From NCBI RefSeq assembly GCF_937891315.1, contig NZ_CALAGI010000084.1:1-20972 (forward strand): a stretch of 20,972 nucleotides of DNA. Direction: 5' to 3'. The position numbers and the translations under genes are program-made. The DNA is from an uncultured Amaricoccus sp. Its GTDB lineage: Bacteria > Pseudomonadota > Alphaproteobacteria > Rhodobacterales > Rhodobacteraceae. Positions 6,433 through 13,240 of this stretch are shown here, in pieces. The notes beneath the pieces are model-generated. The model was given only the letters and a program-made list of their open reading frames with translations. It was not told the DNA's origin and ran no database searches. Position 1 is the stretch's first letter. Every line of letters starts with the position of its first letter.

Positions 6433-8556
6433 TCAGGCGTCTTCCTTCAGCTCGGCGCCGGTCGTCTGGTCGACGACCTTCATCGACAGGCGGACCTTGC
6501 CGCGGTCGTCGAAGCCCATCAGCTTGACCTTCACCGCCTGGCCTTCCTGCAGGATGTCCTTCGGATGGCCGATCCGCTCGTTCGACAGCTGGCTGACATG
6601 GACCAGCCCGTCGCGCTTGCCGAAGAAGTTCACGAAGGCGCCGAAATCCATGATCTTCACCACCTTGCCGGTGTAGACCTTGCCGACCTCGGGCTCATCG
6701 ACGATCGCCGAGATCAGCTCGCGGGCCTTCTCGATGGCTTCGGCGTTGGCCGATGCGATCTTGATCGTGCCGTCGTCGTTGATATCGACCTTCGCGCCCG
6801 ACTCCTCGACGATCGAGCGGATCACCTTGCCGCCCGAGCCGATGACTTCACGGATCTTGTCGACCGCGATCTGCATGGTCTCGATGCGCGGAGCGTGGGC
6901 GGAGAATTCCGACCGACCCGCGGTCAGCGCGTTCGCCATCTCGCCGAGGATGTGCATCCGGCCGGTCCTGGCCTGGGCGAGTGCCACCTCCATGATCTCG
7001 GGCGTGATGCCCGCGACCTTGATGTCCATCTGCAGCGAGGTGATGCCGTTCGCCGTGCCCGCGACCTTGAAGTCCATGTCGCCGAGGTGATCCTCGTCGC
7101 CGAGGATGTCGGTCAGCACGGCGAACTTCTCGCCCTCGAGGATGAGGCCCATCGCCACGCCCGCGACGGGCGCCTTCAGCGGAACGCCGGCGTCCATCAT
7201 GCTGAGCGAGCCGCCGCAGACCGACGCCATCGAGGAGGAGCCGTTCGACTCGGTGATCTCCGAGACGACGCGCACCGTGTAGGGGAAGTCGGTCGCCGCC
7301 GGCAGCACCGCCTGCAGCGCGCGCCAGGCGAGCTTGCCATGGCCGATCTCGCGCCGGCCGGGGCCGGACATGCGGCCGGCCTCGCCAACCGAATACGGCG
7401 GGAAGTTGTAATGCAGCAGGAAGTTCGAGCGGCTGTTGCCGTGGAGCGCGTCGATGAACTGCTCGTCGTCACCGGTGCCGAGGGTCGAGACCACCAGCGC
7501 CTGGGTCTCGCCCCGGGTGAAGAGCGCGGAGCCATGGGTGCGCGGCAGGATGCCGACTTCCGACACGATCGGCCGGACCGTGGTCAGGTCGCGGCCGTCG
7601 ATGCGGCGGCCGTGGTCGAGAATATCCCAGCGCACGACGTCCGATTCGAGATTCTTGACACAGGTGGCGAGGTTCGGATCCTGGAGGTCGTCCTCGGACA
7701 GAGCCGCCTTGATGGTTTCCTTCGCCGCGGCGATCGCGTCCTGACGGGCGAGCTTGTCGCGGACCTGGAACGCTTCGCGCATCGCGACCTCGCCGGCGGC
7801 CTTCACGCGGGCATAGAGGTCGGCATAGTCCGGCGCGGCGAAGGCGAACGGCTCCTTCGCCGCCTCCTCGGCCATGTCGATGATGAGGTCGATCACCGGC
7901 TGCATCTGCTCGTGGCCGAACTTCACCGCGCCGAGCATCTCGGCCTCGGAGAGCTCATAGGCCTCGGACTCGACCATCATCACCGCGTCCTTGGTGCCGG
8001 CGACGACGAGGTCGAGCCGCTGCTCGGGATTCTCGCGCAGCTTCTCCATGTCGTCGACCGCCGGGTTCAGCACGTAGCTGCCATCGACGAAGCCGACGCG
8101 GGCGGCGCCGATCGGGCCGAGGAACGGCGCGCCGGAAAGGGTGAGCGCGGCCGAGGCGGCGATCATGCCGAGGATGTCCGGGTCGTTCTCCATGTCATAG
8201 CTGAGCACGGTGACGATGACCTGGGTCTCGTTCTTGAAGCCCTCGACGAACAGCGGGCGGATCGGCCGGTCGATCAGGCGGGAGGTCAGCGTCTCCTTCT
8301 CGGAGGGGCGCGCCTCGCGCTTGAAGAAGCCGCCCGGGATCTTGCCGGCGGCGTAGTATTTTTCCTGGTAGTGGACGGTCAGCGGGAAGAAGTCGAAGCC
8401 GACCTTCGGCTTTTTCTCGAACACGACGGCGGCCATGACGCTGGTCTCGCCATAGGTGGCGACCACCGTGGCATCGGCCTGCCGGGCAATCTTCCCCGTC
8501 TCGAGCGTGAGCGTGTCATGGCCCCACTCGATGGATTTCTTGACGACGTTGAACAT
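6433..8556 (-). CDS. pnp: Polyribonucleotide nucleotidyltransferase (PNPase)
   Basis: This 707-residue enzyme degrades RNA 3' to 5' by phosphorolysis and is a core of the bacterial degradosome. Two RNase PH-like domains are visible: the first contains FFPLTVHYQEKYYAAGKIPGG, the second TRGETQALV, GNSRSNFLLHYNFPPYSVGE and ITESNGSSSMASVCGGSLSMMDAG. They are followed by a KH domain (about 552-615, loop GSGGK at 573-577 instead of the commoner GPGGK) and an S1 domain (about 620-695, GKVVKIMDFGAFVNF). ATG at 8556 (MFNVVKK) is chosen over ATG at 8571 because AAGGA lies about six bases before it and MFNVVKK is a familiar family start. It lies downstream of rpsO, the classic rpsO-pnp arrangement. The leader holds hairpins that could mediate autoregulation. 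Confidence 0.98.
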   Translation of the reverse strand: MFNVVKKSIEWGHDTLTLETGKIARQADATVVATYGETSVMAAVVFEKKPKVGFDFFPLTVHYQEKYYAAGKIPGGFFKREARPSEKETLTSRLIDRPIRPLFVEGFKNETQVIVTVLSYDMENDPDILGMIAASAALTLSGAPFLGPIGAARVGFVDGSYVLNPAVDDMEKLRENPEQRLDLVVAGTKDAVMMVESEAYELSEAEMLGAVKFGHEQMQPVIDLIIDMAEEAAKEPFAFAAPDYADLYARVKAAGEVAMREAFQVRDKLARQDAIAAAKETIKAALSEDDLQDPNLATCVKNLESDVVRWDILDHGRRIDGRDLTTVRPIVSEVGILPRTHGSALFTRGETQALVVSTLGTGDDEQFIDALHGNSRSNFLLHYNFPPYSVGEAGRMSGPGRREIGHGKLAWRALQAVLPAATDFPYTVRVVSEITESNGSSSMASVCGGSLSMMDAGVPLKAPVAGVAMGLILEGEKFAVLTDILGDEDHLGDMDFKVAGTANGITSLQMDIKVAGITPEIMEVALAQARTGRMHILGEMANALTAGRSEFSAHAPRIETMQIAVDKIREVIGSGGKVIRSIVEESGAKVDINDDGTIKIASANAEAIEKARELISAIVDEPEVGKVYTGKVVKIMDFGAFVNFFGKRDGLVHVSQLSNERIGHPKDILQEGQAVKVKLMGFDDRGKVRLSMKVVDQTTGAELKEDA

Positions 8557-8574
8557 GTCTTTTCCTTGCATGAC

Positions 8575-8679
8575 GGCGCCGCCCCTTGGCGGACGCCGCG
8601 ACCCCGTTGCGAACGGATCAAGCGGCGCTCGGGGTCGGGAGCGCCGCGGTGCGGTCGGACGGTTTTCGGAACGGTTCCG
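8575..8679 (-). promoter_or_regulatory. Structured pnp leader with hairpins
   Basis: The leader between rpsO and pnp holds three inverted repeats. 8622-8630 pairs perfectly with 8639-8647 (9 bp, 8-base loop). 8575-8583 pairs with 8588-8597 (9 bp with one bulged base). CGGAAC and GTTCCG face each other around one base at 8667-8679. In E. coli, pnp is autoregulated through a leader stem cut by RNase III; a comparable role here is inference. GC-rich DNA forms chance stems easily, so only the 9-bp perfect one is strongly notable. Confidence 0.45.
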
Positions 8680-8705
8680 CGCCCCGCCGTGGCGCCAGAT
8701 GAAAA

Positions 8706-8730
8706 CGAGCGCGCCGGTCAGGCGCGCTCG
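8706..8730 (-). terminator. Intrinsic terminator after rpsO
   Basis: A perfect 10-bp inverted repeat (8706-8715 with 8721-8730) with a five-base loop is followed on the minus strand by TTTTC. It lies 13 bases past the rpsO stop codon. It would partly separate rpsO from pnp expression, as in many bacteria where some transcripts read through into pnp. Confidence 0.8.
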
Positions 8731-8743
8731 GGGGTGGGCGGTG

Positions 8744-9013
8744 TCAGCGACGGATGCCGAGGCGGCCGATCAGCGTCTGATAGCGGGCCTCGTCCTTCTT
8801 CTTGACATAGTCGAGCAGCTTGCGGCGCTGGGAGACCATCTTGAGCAGGCCACGCCGGGAATGGTTGTCCTTGGTGTGCTGCTTGAAATGCTCGGTCAGC
8901 GTATTGATGCGGCTGGTCAGGATCGCGACCTGGACCTCGGGCGAACCGGTGTCGCCGGCCTTGGGCGCATATTCCTTGATCAGCTTCTCTTTCACGTCGG
9001 GCGCGATCGACAT
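8744..9013 (-). CDS. rpsO: 30S ribosomal protein S15
   Basis: This 89-residue protein binds 16S rRNA at the central-domain three-way junction early in 30S assembly. The whole S15 pattern is visible: GDTGSPEVQVAILTSRI at 20-36, LTEHFKQHTKDNHSRRGL at 39-56, LLDYVKKKD at 66-74, and the ending YQTLIGRLGIRR. The length is exactly that of the family. ATG at 9013 (MSIAPDVKEK) has AAGGA eight bases upstream; the same frame stays open further upstream, but without homology. The neighbouring rbfA, truB and pnp form the common ribosome-maturation cluster. Confidence 0.98.
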   Translation of the reverse strand: MSIAPDVKEKLIKEYAPKAGDTGSPEVQVAILTSRINTLTEHFKQHTKDNHSRRGLLKMVSQRRKLLDYVKKKDEARYQTLIGRLGIRR

Positions 9014-9131
9014 CGGGTCATCCTTCTTGCAAGAGCTTGAATACCGCGTCTCGCGTCGGCCGCGGCCGGGATGTCGTCCAGCGGGGTCGGGGGGCGAGGC
9101 GGGCCAGCGGGGCATCCCCACCGGCGCGCCG

Positions 9132-9160
9132 CCTATAGCCGGTTTCTGAGCGAATGGAAA
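9132..9160 (-). promoter_or_regulatory. Candidate rpsO promoter
   Basis: On the minus strand, TTTCCA (9155-9160) and TATAGG (9132-9137) stand 17 bases apart, each matching four of six consensus bases. Transcription starting near 9125 would leave a leader of about 110 bases before rpsO, long enough for the S15-binding autoregulatory structures known in other bacteria. Judged by eye only. Confidence 0.35.
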
Positions 9161-9195
9161 GGGTCGCGCGACGATCAGCCCGCCAGGCAGCCGGG

Positions 9196-10104
9196 TCACT
9201 CAGCGTCGAGGCGGAAGACGCGGAGTGGGTGAAGCTCGCCCGCCTTGTAGGTGCCGATCGCGACCGGCTGGCCGGCGTAGCTCGCCCAGGCCTCGTCGCC
9301 ATAGTCGACATGGGAGGCGATCACCATGCCGGGATTGCCATTGGCGAGGCGCGCGGCGCCCTCCGCCGTCGCCGGCAATTCGGGCAAGCCGCGAAGGCCG
9401 GCGGCGACGGGAAGGAGATGCCCGGCGAGATCCGGCCCCCGTGCGTCGAGGAGATCGAGACCGATGGCGTCCGCCACGTCGAACGGTCCGGACCAGAGCC
9501 GGCGGAGCGCCACGACATGGGCGAGGCAGCCGAGCACCCGGCCGAGGTCGCGGCCGATCGAGCGGACATAGCCGCCCTTGCCGCAGTCCATCTCGAAACT
9601 GGCGCTGTCCCGGTCCGGCAGGTCGATCAACTCCAGCCGCGAGACATGGAGCGGGCGCGCCACGAGGTCGAGTTCCTCGCCGGCGCGGGCGAGATCGTAG
9701 GCGCGCGCGCCCTCGACTTTCACGGCCGAGACCTGTGGGGGAACCTGCAGGATGTCGCCGGTGAAGGCGGGCAGCGCCGCGCGGATCGCGGCTTCGTCCG
9801 GGCGTAGCTCGCTCGTGGCCAGCACCCTGCCCTCGGCATCGTCGGTGCTGGTCGCCGCGCCCCAGCGCAGGGTGAAACGATAGGATTTCTCGGCGTCGGT
9901 GACGTAGGGAATGGTCTTGGTCGCCTCGCCGAGCGCCACGGCGAGCAGGCCGGTCGCCGCCGGGTCGAGCGTGCCGGAATGTCCGGCCTTTTGCGCGTCG
10001 AACGCCCAGCGCGCCTTGGAGACGACCGCCGTCGAGCCGATGCCCGCCGGCTTGTCGATCAGGAGCCAGCCGTGGACCGGCCGGCCGCGTCGCCGTCTTG
10101 CCAT
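9196..10104 (-). CDS. truB: tRNA pseudouridine-55 synthase TruB
   Basis: This 302-residue enzyme makes pseudouridine 55 in the T-arm of tRNAs. The N-terminal part has HGWLLIDKPAGIGST at 11-25 and the catalytic GHSGTLDPAATG with aspartate at residue 47. KSYRF, PPQVSAVKVEGARAYDLAR and GGYVRSIGRDLG follow in the normal family order. The C-terminal domain after about residue 240 fits the TruB C-terminal extension, and the length is typical. It begins 21 bases after the rbfA stop, consistent with an rbfA-truB operon. About 180 bases separate it from rpsO. Confidence 0.97.
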   Translation of the reverse strand: MARRRRGRPVHGWLLIDKPAGIGSTAVVSKARWAFDAQKAGHSGTLDPAATGLLAVALGEATKTIPYVTDAEKSYRFTLRWGAATSTDDAEGRVLATSELRPDEAAIRAALPAFTGDILQVPPQVSAVKVEGARAYDLARAGEELDLVARPLHVSRLELIDLPDRDSASFEMDCGKGGYVRSIGRDLGRVLGCLAHVVALRRLWSGPFDVADAIGLDLLDARGPDLAGHLLPVAAGLRGLPELPATAEGAARLANGNPGMVIASHVDYGDEAWASYAGQPVAIGTYKAGELHPLRVFRLDAE

Positions 10105-10125
10105 GATCCCGCGCGCCCCGGAACG

Positions 10126-10524
10126 TCAGTCGGGGTCGAGGTCGCGCCGGACCGCCGGAGAGTCCAGCAGGTCGCGGGTGCGATCCATCTGGTCGAAGCG
10201 GCGATCGGCCTGGAAGGTGAGGTCGGGCGAGAACTTCAGATCGATCTGGCTGGTGACAAGGCGGCGGATTTCGTGCCGGTTGCGGGTCAGCGCCTTGAGC
10301 ACGCCCTCGGTATTGACGCCGCCGAGCGGCAGGACGAAGGCGGTGGCATGGCGCAGGTCGGGCGAGATCCGGACCTCGGCGACGGTGATCGAGACCGAGC
10401 CCAGCTCGGGATCATGCACGTCGCCCCGGGTCAGCACGTCCGACAGGGCGCGGCGGATCACCTCGGCCACGCGCAGCTGGCGCTGGTTCGGCCCGGCGCC
10501 GGAGAGGGGTCTTGTCTTTGCCAT
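10126..10524 (-). CDS. rbfA: Ribosome-binding factor A
   Basis: This 132-residue KH-like protein is needed for 30S maturation and cold adaptation; it binds near the 16S 5' helix. QRQLRVAEVIRRALSDVL near the N-terminus, VSITVAEVRISPDLRHATAFVLPLG in the middle, and LTRNRHEIRRLVTSQIDLKFSPDLTF towards the end match RbfA throughout. ATG at 10524 is preferred over the GTG at 10533 because AGGAT abuts that GTG with no spacing. The ATG shares the palindromic CATG with an ATG on the opposite strand in the dapB frame, so the rbfA/dapB start region is very tight. It is followed directly by truB. Confidence 0.95.
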   Translation of the reverse strand: MAKTRPLSGAGPNQRQLRVAEVIRRALSDVLTRGDVHDPELGSVSITVAEVRISPDLRHATAFVLPLGGVNTEGVLKALTRNRHEIRRLVTSQIDLKFSPDLTFQADRRFDQMDRTRDLLDSPAVRRDLDPD

Positions 10525-10540
10525 GCGCGTCACATCCTAT
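10512..10540 (+). promoter_or_regulatory. Candidate dapB promoter inside the rbfA start
   Basis: TTGTCT (10512-10517, four of six) and TCCTAT (10535-10540, three of six) stand 17 bases apart on the plus strand. A start near 10547 would exclude the ATG at 10523 as a dapB start. It is a weak match judged by eye, offered because the room between the two divergent genes is so small. Confidence 0.22.
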
Positions 10541-10579
10541 CGCGGACCGGTGAAGTCAAGGGCGGCGCGGGAGGCGGCA

Positions 10580-11434
10580 TTGGGGGACGACGCGCGAGGC
10601 GACTTGGGGGACCGGGCGGGGGGCGGTGTCGGGATCGCCGTCGTCGGCGTGGCCGGCCGCATGGGACAAATGCTGGCGCGGGCGGTGATCGAGGCGCCGG
10701 GCGCGAGGCTGTCGGGCGTGACGGTCCGGCCGGGCCACCCCTGGGTCGGACGCGACCTCGGCGAGGCGATGGGCGGCGCGGCGCTGGGCGTGACGGTCGA
10801 AGACGATCCACTGGAGGTATTCGCCCGGTCGCAGGCGGCGCTCGATTTCACCACGCCCGAAGCGACGGTCATTCATTCCGAACTGGCGGCGCAGGCACGG
10901 CTGACCCATGTCGTCGGGACCACCGGGCTTGAAGCGACGCATCTCGCCCGGCTGCGCGCCGCGGGCTGGCACGCGGTCGTGGTGCGGGCGGGCAACATGA
11001 GCGTCGGCGTCAATCTCCTGACCGAGTTGACGCGACGGGTGGCGGCGACGCTCGGGCCGGAATACGACATCGAGATCATCGAGATGCACCATCGCCACAA
11101 GGTCGACGCGCCCTCCGGTACCGCGCTGATGCTGGGCGCGGCGGCGGCGGAGGGGCGCGGCGACGCGCTGACCGAAATGTCCGAGCGCGGGCGCGACGGT
11201 ATCACCGGCGCGCGGCGGGTGGGCGCGATCGGCTTTGCCAGCCTGCGCGGCGGCGACGTGGTGGGCGAGCATCAGGTGATCCTGGCCGGCCCCGGCGAGC
11301 GGCTCACCCTCGGCCATATCGCGACCGACCGGATGCTCTTCGCCCGGGGCGCGGTGCGGGCGGCGCTGTGGGGACAGGGGCGCGAGCCGGGCGAATACGA
11401 CATGCTCGATGTGCTTGGCCTGCGCGGCGGGTAG
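10580..11434 (+). CDS. dapB: 4-hydroxy-tetrahydrodipicolinate reductase
   Basis: This enzyme reduces the dihydrodipicolinate precursor with NAD(P)H in lysine and meso-diaminopimelate synthesis. The nucleotide-binding GVAGRMGQ lies at 24-31 counting from 10580. The signature EMHHRHKVDAPSGTA lies at 168-182, with the conserved histidines and lysine. FTTPEATV and VVGTTGL are also family motifs. The start is uncertain. TTG 10580 has GGGAGG five bases upstream and gives 284 residues, near the usual 265-275. ATG 10523, GTG 10550 and TTG 10604 are in frame too, and the first 17 residues show no conservation. The gene diverges from rbfA with almost no spacer. Confidence 0.94.
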   Translation: MGDDARGDLGDRAGGGVGIAVVGVAGRMGQMLARAVIEAPGARLSGVTVRPGHPWVGRDLGEAMGGAALGVTVEDDPLEVFARSQAALDFTTPEATVIHSELAAQARLTHVVGTTGLEATHLARLRAAGWHAVVVRAGNMSVGVNLLTELTRRVAATLGPEYDIEIIEMHHRHKVDAPSGTALMLGAAAAEGRGDALTEMSERGRDGITGARRVGAIGFASLRGGDVVGEHQVILAGPGERLTLGHIATDRMLFARGAVRAALWGQGREPGEYDMLDVLGLRGG

Positions 11435-11435
11435 G

Positions 11436-11464
11436 TTCCAGGTTGAATTTCGCACGACCTTGCC
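11436..11464 (+). promoter_or_regulatory. Possible promoter of the cold-shock gene
   Basis: Just after dapB there is TTGAAT (about 11442), 17 bases, then TACACC, a four-of-six and three-of-six pair. It would give a leader of about 120 bases before the cold-shock gene. Long leaders are usual for cspA-type genes, where they fold differently in the cold. The match is weak and placed by eye. Confidence 0.22.
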
Positions 11465-11595
11465 GTACACCCGCGAACGGTAGAGTTGCATCTATCGGAT
11501 TTGCTGCTCGTCGTCTCGCCGGTCAGACTTTCGATCCTGGTTTGACTGTACCGAAGCCGCCGCATGTCGCGCGCGGACGATCTGGAGACGACTGA

Positions 11596-11805
11596 ATGGC
11601 AAACGGCACCGTCAAATGGTTCAACGCGACCAAGGGCTTCGGGTTCATCCAGCCCGAGTCGGGCGGCAAGGACGTGTTCCTGCACGTCTCGGCGCTGGAG
11701 CGCGCCGGCCTGCGCGGGATCGCCGACGGCCAGAAGGTGACCTACGAGCTTGAGTCCGGCCGCGACGGCCGGACCTCGGCCAGTTCGATCACGCTGGTCG
11801 ACTGA
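11596..11805 (+). CDS. Cold-shock domain protein, CspA family
   Basis: This 69-residue single-domain protein binds single-stranded nucleic acid and acts as an RNA chaperone. The domain spans the whole protein: GTVKWFNATKGFGFIQPE (4-21) includes RNP1 (KGFGFIQ, 13-19), and VFLHVSALE (27-35) includes RNP2. The ATG is preceded by GGAG eight bases upstream. The 161-base stretch before the gene has no other gene and is probably its leader. A strong terminator follows, so the gene is likely monocistronic. Whether it is cold-induced or constitutive cannot be told from sequence. The csp number is not assigned because paralogues are usual. Confidence 0.95.
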   Translation: MANGTVKWFNATKGFGFIQPESGGKDVFLHVSALERAGLRGIADGQKVTYELESGRDGRTSASSITLVD

Positions 11806-11857
11806 ACCGGCTTCCGTCCGGACCGCGCGCCCCGCGGTCCTGACCCGAACCAAACGA

Positions 11858-11878
11858 AGCCGGGGGCATCCCCCGGCT
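11858..11878 (+). terminator. Hairpin downstream of the cold-shock gene
   Basis: A perfect 9-bp repeat (11858-11866 with 11870-11878) encloses a three-base loop. No T-run follows, so it is probably an RNA 3'-end stabilising stem or a helper for the next terminator rather than a complete intrinsic terminator. Confidence 0.5.
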
Positions 11879-11892
11879 CATCCGGCTCGGAA

Positions 11893-11925
11893 ACCTGGCG
11901 GTCCTCGCGGACGGCCGGGTTTTTT
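11893..11925 (+). terminator. Strong intrinsic terminator after the cold-shock gene
   Basis: A 12-base-pair stem (11893-11904 with 11909-11920, one mismatch and one G-T pair) closes a TCGC tetraloop and runs directly into six T residues, then CGTTT. This is a textbook Rho-independent terminator for the cold-shock transcript. It separates that transcript from the exporter gene starting at 11960. Confidence 0.85.
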
Positions 11926-11959
11926 CGTTTCACGGCCGGCGGAGGAAAAGGCGCGCGAG

Positions 11960-13210
11960 ATGCCGAAGGACACGAACCCCATCGCCCGGGAAGAGGCCGG
12001 TTCTCCCGCGCCGGTCTGGCTCGACCGGCGGACGCCGCCACATGTCGTGACGCTGGTCCTGATCGCCGGCCTGTCGGCGCTCAACATGAACATGATCCTG
12101 CCGGCGCTGCCCGAGCTTGCCCGGCATTTCGGCGCGGACTATTCCGTGGCGGCGCTCGCGGTCTCGGCCTATCTCGGGCTGACCGGGCTGTTGCAGCTGG
12201 GGATCGGGCCGATGTCGGACCGGTTCGGGCGGCGGCCGGTGCTGCTCTGGACCTTCGCCATCTTTCTCGTCGCGACCATCGGCTGCGCGCTGGCGCCGAG
12301 CATGGAGATTTTCCTCGCCTTTCGCATGGCGCAGGCCACCGTCGCCTCGGGGATCGTGCTCAGCCGGGTGATCGTGCGGGACACGGTACCGGCGGACGAG
12401 GCGGCGAGCCAGATCGGCTATGTCACCATGGGCATGTCGCTGATGCCGATGCTGAGCCCGGTCGTCGGCGGCTATCTCGCCGAGACGCTGGGCTGGGCCT
12501 CGGTGATGCTCGCGACCTTCGCCGTCGGTGTCGCGGTCTTCGCCCTCGCCTGGGCCGATCTCGGCGAGACCAACCTCGCGCCATCCGCGAGCCTCGTGGC
12601 GCAAATCCGCTCCTATCCCGAGTTGCTGCGCTCGCGACCGTTCTGGGGCTATGCGCTGACCGCGACGCTCGCCTCTGGCGCCTTCTTCGCCTTTCTCGGC
12701 GGCGGCCCGTGGGTGGCGACCGAGGTGCTGGGGATGAGCGCCTCGGCCCTGGGCTTCTATTTCGGACTGATCGCGCTCGGCTATCTCGTCGGCAATTTCC
12801 TGTCGGGGCGGTTCGCGAGCCGGGTGGGGTTGAATGGCATGATGCTGATGGGCGGCGTCGTCACGACGCTCGCCCTCGTCGCCTTGCTGGGGCAACTGGC
12901 GCTCGGCGTCGCGGATCCGGCGCTGTTCTTCGGGACGCTCGGTTTCGTGGGCGTGGGCAACGGCCTTCTCCTGCCGAGCGCGAACGCCGGCATCGTCTCG
13001 GCCGAGCCCCGGCTCGCGGGCAGCGCCTCCGGCCTCGCCGGCGCGCTGATGATCGGCGGCGGCGCGGTGCTCGCGGCGCTGGCCGGCGCGATGCTCGGGC
13101 CGGAAAGCGGCGCCTGGCCTCTGGTCTGGCTGATGCTCATCTGCTCGGCCCTGGGGCTTGTGACGACGCTTTGGGTCTCGGGCCTCCGGGTCACCGGGTG
13201 GCGGGCCTGA
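11960..13210 (+). CDS. Bcr/CflA-type MFS multidrug efflux transporter
   Basis: This 416-residue integral membrane protein of the major facilitator superfamily (DHA1, Bcr/CflA subfamily) likely exports small molecules by proton antiport. The first segment has LNMNMILPALPELARHF, a hallmark of the subfamily. The loop 2-3 motif GPMSDRFGRRP lies at 83-93, and SRVIVRD follows in segment 4-5. Hydrophobic blocks allow about twelve membrane helices. ATG 11960 is chosen because the frame upstream runs through the terminator and the cold-shock gene; GGAGGA stands somewhat far (about 13 bases) upstream. The substrate is unknown. It converges with the ornithine cyclodeaminase-family gene across a 30-base gap. 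Confidence 0.92.
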   Translation: MPKDTNPIAREEAGSPAPVWLDRRTPPHVVTLVLIAGLSALNMNMILPALPELARHFGADYSVAALAVSAYLGLTGLLQLGIGPMSDRFGRRPVLLWTFAIFLVATIGCALAPSMEIFLAFRMAQATVASGIVLSRVIVRDTVPADEAASQIGYVTMGMSLMPMLSPVVGGYLAETLGWASVMLATFAVGVAVFALAWADLGETNLAPSASLVAQIRSYPELLRSRPFWGYALTATLASGAFFAFLGGGPWVATEVLGMSASALGFYFGLIALGYLVGNFLSGRFASRVGLNGMMLMGGVVTTLALVALLGQLALGVADPALFFGTLGFVGVGNGLLLPSANAGIVSAEPRLAGSASGLAGALMIGGGAVLAALAGAMLGPESGAWPLVWLMLICSALGLVTTLWVSGLRVTGWRA

Positions 13211-13240
13211 CGCACGGCGCGACGCGCCAGTTCGGACGGG

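Noticed and set aside
6565..8805. A 746-codon open frame on the plus strand opposite pnp.
   Set aside because: It is the antisense shadow of pnp in GC-rich DNA: rich in Arg, Asp, His, Val and Leu repeats, no family motifs, while pnp on the other strand is unmistakable.
13217..13229. Short inverted repeat GGCGCGACGCGCC between the converging exporter and cyclodeaminase-family genes.
   Set aside because: Only a 4-bp stem can form with a realistic loop and there is no T-run; too weak to call a terminator.
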